A DNA stretch of 8,726 nt from Candidatus Bathyarchaeota archaeon (GTDB taxonomy: Archaea; Thermoproteota; Bathyarchaeia; TCS64). Made by a program: the position numbers and the translations under genes. The notes under the pieces were generated by a model. It had not been told where the DNA came from and did no database searches. It saw only the letters and a program-made list of their open reading frames with translations. Every line of letters starts with the position of its first letter. Positions within the stretch are counted from its first letter, which is position 1. The stretch is from contig DUKA01000126.1 of NCBI GenBank assembly GCA_013329615.1, forward strand, positions 1-8,726. Reading direction: 5' to 3'. Of the stretch, positions 5,654 to 8,726 are shown piece after piece.

Positions 5654-6660
5654 TGCTGAGTCTTCTCCTTACCCCACTCGGTTGCTACGTATGTGACCTG
5701 GGGTGCTGTCTTCGGGTAGGTGCTGTCCCTGACGCTCTTCCTCATACGGATGAGCCTCTTGGGTGTACCCTGTACACTTCCCTTGATGACAATGTATTCG
5801 CTCTTGACCTGACCGTATCTGTTGAAGCCGCCGGCTGGGGATACCTTTGCGCCTTCGTTTCCAAGAAGCAGTATGCGCTTGTTGAAGTCGACGCGTTGAT
5901 GGGATCCCATCTGGCCTGCGCGTGCTACGTGTGGGTGGATCGTCCTAGGTGCTACAGGGGCGATTGACGCTACGGCCCTGATCTGTTTGCGGGACTTGTT
6001 CTGGAGGATGCGGATACCGAACCTCTTTACGGGGCCCTGGAATCCCTTGCCCTTCGTGACGCCGGAGAGGTCTACGGTTTCACCGAGTTTGAAGACTTGT
6101 GACGCTGAGACGGTTTTGCCGAGTAGTCCCTTGGCGTACTCTAGTTGTTGGTCGAGGGTTCCTCCGCCGACCTTGATCTCTATGAGGTCGGGGATGTTCT
6201 TCTCGAGTGAGGCGAGTTTTGGCTGTGTGGCGGCGAGGATTCTGATCTCCTTCGCCTTGTCCTTTGTTGAGGTGAGCTTCTCTAGTTCCTTGGCAGCGTC
6301 GCTGGTCTTCTTGACCTTGGTCGCCTTGATGATGTCCTTGGTGGGCTCTATCATCCACGCCTCGGTCAGTACCTTGTATCCGTCGTACGTCTCCTTGTAG
6401 GAGCGTATAGCGCATACAAGCATGGGCGGCGCCTCGATGACTGTTGCGGCGACCTTTACCTCCTGACCGAACTCGGGGACCTTGGCCCTGTCCTCTACTT
6501 GATAGAGGTGGGTCATCCCCGCCTTGTAACCTGCGAAGCCTAGGAGCTGGGGGCCCTCTGTTACATCCGGCCAATGCTGGATGCGTCCATTAAAATGGCT
6601 TGCCCTGCGTCTAGGATAGAATGACTTTGATCCTTTTCTAGGTGAACGTGGCCTAGGCAT
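5650..6660 (-). CDS. rpl3: 50S ribosomal protein uL3 (L3)
   Basis: Large-subunit protein that organises the 3' end of 23S rRNA and sends a finger toward the peptidyl-transferase centre. The 336 residues match archaeal L3. Signatures are PRRRASHFNGRIQHWP (16-31), LLGFAGYKAGMTHLY (39-53), GVTKGKGFQGPVKRFG (200-215), RAGQMGSHQRVDFNKRIL (247-264) and VKGSVQGTPKRLIRMR-like text at 292-307. The finger region, normally LGPWxP, reads SIAPVAP (232-238), with no tryptophan. The ATG at 6658-6660 has an AAGGAGAGG site (complement of 6666-6674) 5 nt upstream and a TATA box about 54 nt upstream, so it leads a new transcription unit. Confidence 0.97.
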   Translation of the reverse strand: MPRPRSPRKGSKSFYPRRRASHFNGRIQHWPDVTEGPQLLGFAGYKAGMTHLYQVEDRAKVPEFGQEVKVAATVIEAPPMLVCAIRSYKETYDGYKVLTEAWMIEPTKDIIKATKVKKTSDAAKELEKLTSTKDKAKEIRILAATQPKLASLEKNIPDLIEIKVGGGTLDQQLEYAKGLLGKTVSASQVFKLGETVDLSGVTKGKGFQGPVKRFGIRILQNKSRKQIRAVASIAPVAPRTIHPHVARAGQMGSHQRVDFNKRILLLGNEGAKVSPAGGFNRYGQVKSEYIVIKGSVQGTPKRLIRMRKSVRDSTYPKTAPQVTYVATEWGKEKTQQ

Positions 6661-6665
6661 CGTAG

Positions 6666-6674
6666 CCTCTCCTT
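6666..6674 (-). promoter_or_regulatory. Shine-Dalgarno site of rpl3
   Basis: The minus strand reads AAGGAGAGG five bases before the rpl3 ATG, a strong match to the archaeal 16S anti-Shine-Dalgarno end. It fixes the rpl3 start and implies a leadered mRNA, unlike hflX. Confidence 0.7.
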
Positions 6675-6708
6675 ATTTTCGATAGCTGTAAAGAATCAGC
6701 GAGTCCTA

Positions 6709-6718
6709 CATTTAAATG
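6709..6718 (-). promoter_or_regulatory. Probable TATA box for rpl3 transcription unit
   Basis: A perfect 10-bp palindrome, CATTTAAATG, lies in the 82-bp gap between nth and rpl3, centred about 54 nt before the rpl3 ATG. A start 25-27 nt downstream (near 6687) would give a leader of about 27 nt carrying the Shine-Dalgarno site. AATATACG slightly further upstream (about 6723-6730) is an alternative box. The palindrome means orientation comes from context only. Confidence 0.5.
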
Positions 6719-6742
6719 ATTCGTATATTGGCGGATAATCGC

Positions 6743-7474
6743 TTATTGGGGTCGTTTTTGTGTTTCAGGCATTGGTTCGGGGTGTTTCGTGATGGGGAGT
6801 ATTGGTTGGGCTCGTCGTGGGTAGGGGCAGAGGTCGTTGAGTGCACATGTGGAACACCTTGGGTTCTGCGCCCTGCACGTGTCTCTCCCAAACTGTATGA
6901 GTTTGATGTGGGCGTCGAGGTAAGCGTCTGGTTGTGTCGCTTCTTCGAGTGCGCCTCGTATCTCGTCGTACTTGGCACTCTCTGGGACCAGTTCGAGCCG
7001 CTTGGTGATGCGTGCGATGTGACGGTCAACCGGGAGGACCTGTTTTCCAGCGTTGAAGAGTAGCACGACGTCCGCTGTCTTCTCACCCACTCCGGGAAGG
7101 GTCATGAGTGTCTCACGTGCCTCTGGGTAAGGCTTTGAGACAATTGGGGCAAGGTCGCCGTCGAATCTCTCGATGATGTCCGCTGCGGCCCGTTTGATGG
7201 TCTTGCTCCTGAGGTTGTACATTCCGGCGGGTTTTATCGCCTTGGCTATATCGGATGTTTTAGCTGTTGAGAGTTTGTTGGGTGTTACGCCAATCGTTTC
7301 CTCGAGGCGCCCGTACGCGGTCGCCTCATTTTGCCAGCTAGTATTCTGGCTCAGGATGGTTCGGATAAGCGTCTTGAATGGATCTTCCCTCCGCGGGGTC
7401 CATGTTAGGGGGGAGGATACGACCCGGGAGAGTGCCTCTTCAGCTCTCGTCCGGTTCTTCGTCTTCAGGGTCAA
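6743..7474 (-). CDS. nth: Endonuclease III family DNA glycosylase/AP lyase (4Fe-4S)
   Basis: Base-excision repair enzyme of the HhH-GPD superfamily, which removes oxidised pyrimidines or other damaged bases and may cleave at the abasic site. The 243 residues include the N-terminal helical part DPFKTLIRTILSQNTSWQN (31-49), the helix-hairpin-helix LPGVGEKTADVV (126-137) with catalytic-position Lys132, the conserved Asp150 in VDRHIARI, and a four-Cys cluster motif at 200, 207, 210 and 216 with exactly the Nth spacing C-X6-C-X2-C-X5-C. Having both Lys and Asp argues for a bifunctional glycosylase/lyase. About 27 residues follow the cluster. The start is TTG (7472-7474), 35 nt inside the end of hflX; GAGGAGG lies about 11 nt upstream and no downstream start precedes the conserved part. 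Substrate preference cannot be read from sequence; the SQNTSW segment hints at a subgroup distinct from classic Nth. Confidence 0.9.
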   Translation of the reverse strand: MTLKTKNRTRAEEALSRVVSSPLTWTPRREDPFKTLIRTILSQNTSWQNEATAYGRLEETIGVTPNKLSTAKTSDIAKAIKPAGMYNLRSKTIKRAAADIIERFDGDLAPIVSKPYPEARETLMTLPGVGEKTADVVLLFNAGKQVLPVDRHIARITKRLELVPESAKYDEIRGALEEATQPDAYLDAHIKLIQFGRDTCRAQNPRCSTCALNDLCPYPRRAQPILPITKHPEPMPETQKRPQ

Positions 7475-8684
7475 GGTCGCCCACGACCTCCTCGGGGTTC
7501 TCCTCGGGCAGTTCCTCTATCTTAATGTCCGGCTCGGGTGGCGAGGGCTTGTTCTTTAGTTCCTTGATCTTCCACGCGATCAGATCGAGTAGCCCCTTGA
7601 TGTTTGTCCTCTTCTCCGAGGACACGGTTGTCCACGGTAGGTCGTAGTGGTCGAGGCTCAGCTCCTCCGCTATTAAGTTCGCCGCGTCTGTGGGTGCCTT
7701 GTCAATCTTGTTGAATACGAGGATGACGCGCTCCGCTGGGACGCCGATGTCGCGTAGCAGGCTGATGCCCTCGCCGAGCTTGAGCTTCAGCGTGAGCGGG
7801 GGGTCGGTTATCTCGAAGAGCAGGATGACGACGTCGGCGCTCCGGATGTCCTCGAAGTTGATCTGGAAGCTCTTGATGAGTCGGTGGTCGAGGTCGAGGA
7901 CGAAGCCGATCGTGTCTATGAACATGACCGTCGTCTCGGGGTCGATGTAGCGTTTCGAGTACTTGCTGCTGAGAGTGGTGAATGGGCGGTTGCTCACTGG
8001 CTTGTGTTCACCTGTGAGGGCGTTGAATAGGCTGGTTTTCCCCGCGTTGTAGAAGCCGGCGACGCAGATCGTGGGGTAACCAAGCTTCTTGCGGTTCTCA
8101 ATCTGTTGTTTCTTCTCTACGACTAGGTCCTGTATCTTTTCCTTGATGTCAGATTGGCGCCGGGATATTTCCCGGAGTTGCCCGCGGAAGCCGTACTCGC
8201 CTCCGCTGTGGAAGAATGGGCGGTCGTGTGTGAAATGCAGGTTTGAGGAGAGCTTGTAGAATGGTGCGAGCTTCTCCAGCCTCGCTGATTCTATCTGGAG
8301 CTTGCTCAGGTTGTCCGACGCCATCTGGTCGAATATCTCGAGGGTTAACTCGTATCTGTCGATGACGTCGCAGCCTGTTCCTTGTATGAGGTTGAGTTTC
8401 TGACTGCTTTTTAGCAGGTTGTAGAATACGACCAGTTGGATGTCGTGTTTCTCAGCCTGTTTTCTTATCTCGCCGACTTTTCCCTTCCCGATGCAGAATT
8501 TTTCGAATGGGCGGTAGCGTGTCTGGACGACCTCGCCGACGACCTCTAGCCCGAGTGCTTGGACGAGTGCTTTGAGTTCGTCGAGTCTGACTCGGTATAC
8601 TTTGTGGTCGTGTACGTTTGTCTTCATCATGCAGATTATGGCTCGGCCTTTGAGGGCGTCCTTGGTTCTTACTTCTTCGGGCAT
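7440..8684 (-). CDS. hflX: HflX-type ribosome-associated GTPase
   Basis: HflX proteins bind the large ribosomal subunit and, in bacteria, split stalled or hibernating ribosomes. The 414 residues show the HflX N-terminal domain (about 15-115: VYRVRLDELKALVQALGLEV broken at 29-48, RPFEKFCIGKGKVGEI, VVFYNLLKSSQKLNL, and the family's DVIDRYELTLEIF at 106-118). A coiled linker with SGGEYGFRGQLREISRR (160-176) follows. The G domain has G1 GFYNAGKT (210-217), G2 FTTL (235-238), G3 DTIGF (257-261), G4 NKID (325-328) and G5 VSSEK (354-358). The last 35 residues are an acidic Pro/Glu/Asp tail whose end overlaps nth. The ATG at 8682-8684 has no Shine-Dalgarno site but a TATA box about 33 nt upstream, so the mRNA is probably leaderless. 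Confidence 0.93.
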   Translation of the reverse strand: MPEEVRTKDALKGRAIICMMKTNVHDHKVYRVRLDELKALVQALGLEVVGEVVQTRYRPFEKFCIGKGKVGEIRKQAEKHDIQLVVFYNLLKSSQKLNLIQGTGCDVIDRYELTLEIFDQMASDNLSKLQIESARLEKLAPFYKLSSNLHFTHDRPFFHSGGEYGFRGQLREISRRQSDIKEKIQDLVVEKKQQIENRKKLGYPTICVAGFYNAGKTSLFNALTGEHKPVSNRPFTTLSSKYSKRYIDPETTVMFIDTIGFVLDLDHRLIKSFQINFEDIRSADVVILLFEITDPPLTLKLKLGEGISLLRDIGVPAERVILVFNKIDKAPTDAANLIAEELSLDHYDLPWTTVSSEKRTNIKGLLDLIAWKIKELKNKPSPPEPDIKIEELPEENPEEVVGDLDPEDEEPDES

Positions 8685-8712
8685 CGGTTACGTAGGTGTG
8701 TGTGGCGCGTGT

Positions 8713-8721
8713 CTTAAAAAG
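8713..8721 (-). promoter_or_regulatory. TATA box for hflX (leaderless promoter)
   Basis: The minus strand reads CTTTTTAAG, centred about 33 nt before the hflX ATG. The usual box-to-start distance puts transcription start within about 10 nt of the ATG. No GGAG-like site is present, in keeping with a leaderless mRNA. The window ends 5 bp beyond, so upstream elements are not visible. Confidence 0.5.
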
Positions 8722-8726
8722 CATCC

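Noticed and set aside
4881..5696. 271-codon plus-strand open frame opposite rpl4
   Set aside because: It is antisense to a clear uL4 gene. The frame is open because of the GC-rich codon pattern, and its protein is low-complexity Leu/Ser/Arg text with no family signature.
6080..6574. 164-codon minus-strand frame inside rpl3
   Set aside because: It is an out-of-frame reading of rpl3 giving Arg/Gly/Gln-rich text, and uL3 is unambiguous in the other frame.
6731..6742. GCGGATAATCGC as a terminator hairpin after nth
   Set aside because: Only three strong base pairs can form and no T-run follows on the minus strand.
6712..7086. Open frames on both strands overlapping nth
   Set aside because: Nth has its catalytic Lys/Asp and a complete 4Fe-4S motif in its own frame; the alternatives have no recognisable motif or ribosome-binding site.
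1..8726. CRISPR, mobile elements, defence genes or a new accessory system
   Set aside because: The window is filled with housekeeping genes in near-canonical order; I see no spaced long repeats, transposase, integrase, attachment sites or unexplained coding space.

Overview
This window is archaeal chromosome: one dense block of ribosomal-protein genes, all on the minus strand, so transcription runs from right to left. The signs of Archaea are proteins absent from bacterial S10/spc operons (eS4, and the RNase P/Pop4-type subunit Rnp1), archaeal/eukaryal-style uL2, uL3, uL4, uL14, uL22, uS3, uS17 and uS19, TATA-type promoters, strong GGAGG Shine-Dalgarno sites, and TTG/GTG starts. The lineage cannot be fixed by eye. 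The uL2 and uL3 signatures differ from those I know in Euryarchaeota and Sulfolobales. An uncultured TACK-type lineage such as Bathyarchaeia is a low-confidence guess.

Layout in transcription order. (1) 8684-6743: hflX, a ribosome-associated GTPase, overlaps nth, a 4Fe-4S endonuclease III family DNA glycosylase. (2) 6660-3456: rpl3-rpl4-rpl23-rpl2-rps19, with its own TATA box and Shine-Dalgarno site before rpl3. It ends in a 9-bp hairpin plus T-rich tract lying across the rps19 stop codon. (3) 3231-3455: a 225-bp AT-rich gap, the only sizeable non-coding stretch, with spaced TGAG repeats and a strong TATA box facing rpl22. (4) 3230-1: rpl22-rps3-rpl29-rnp1-rps17-rpl14-rpl24-rps4e, almost without spacers. 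Most junctions are overlapping or abutting stop/start codons with a GGAGG site inside the upstream gene. rps4e runs off the left edge.

The genes supply ribosome parts: the peptidyl-transferase and exit-tunnel proteins (uL2, uL3, uL4, uL22, uL23, uL29), the mRNA-entry/head proteins (uS3, uS19), the rRNA-binding proteins uS17, uL14, uL24 and eS4, a tRNA-processing subunit (Rnp1), and a 50S-binding GTPase (HflX). I see no undescribed system. The points worth a second look are the apparent split of the normally continuous cluster between rps19 and rpl22, loss of the usual 'tryptophan finger' residue in uL3, an Asp-to-Ser change in the conserved uL2 HPHGGG region, a long Pro/Glu tail on uS3, and the hflX-nth overlap.
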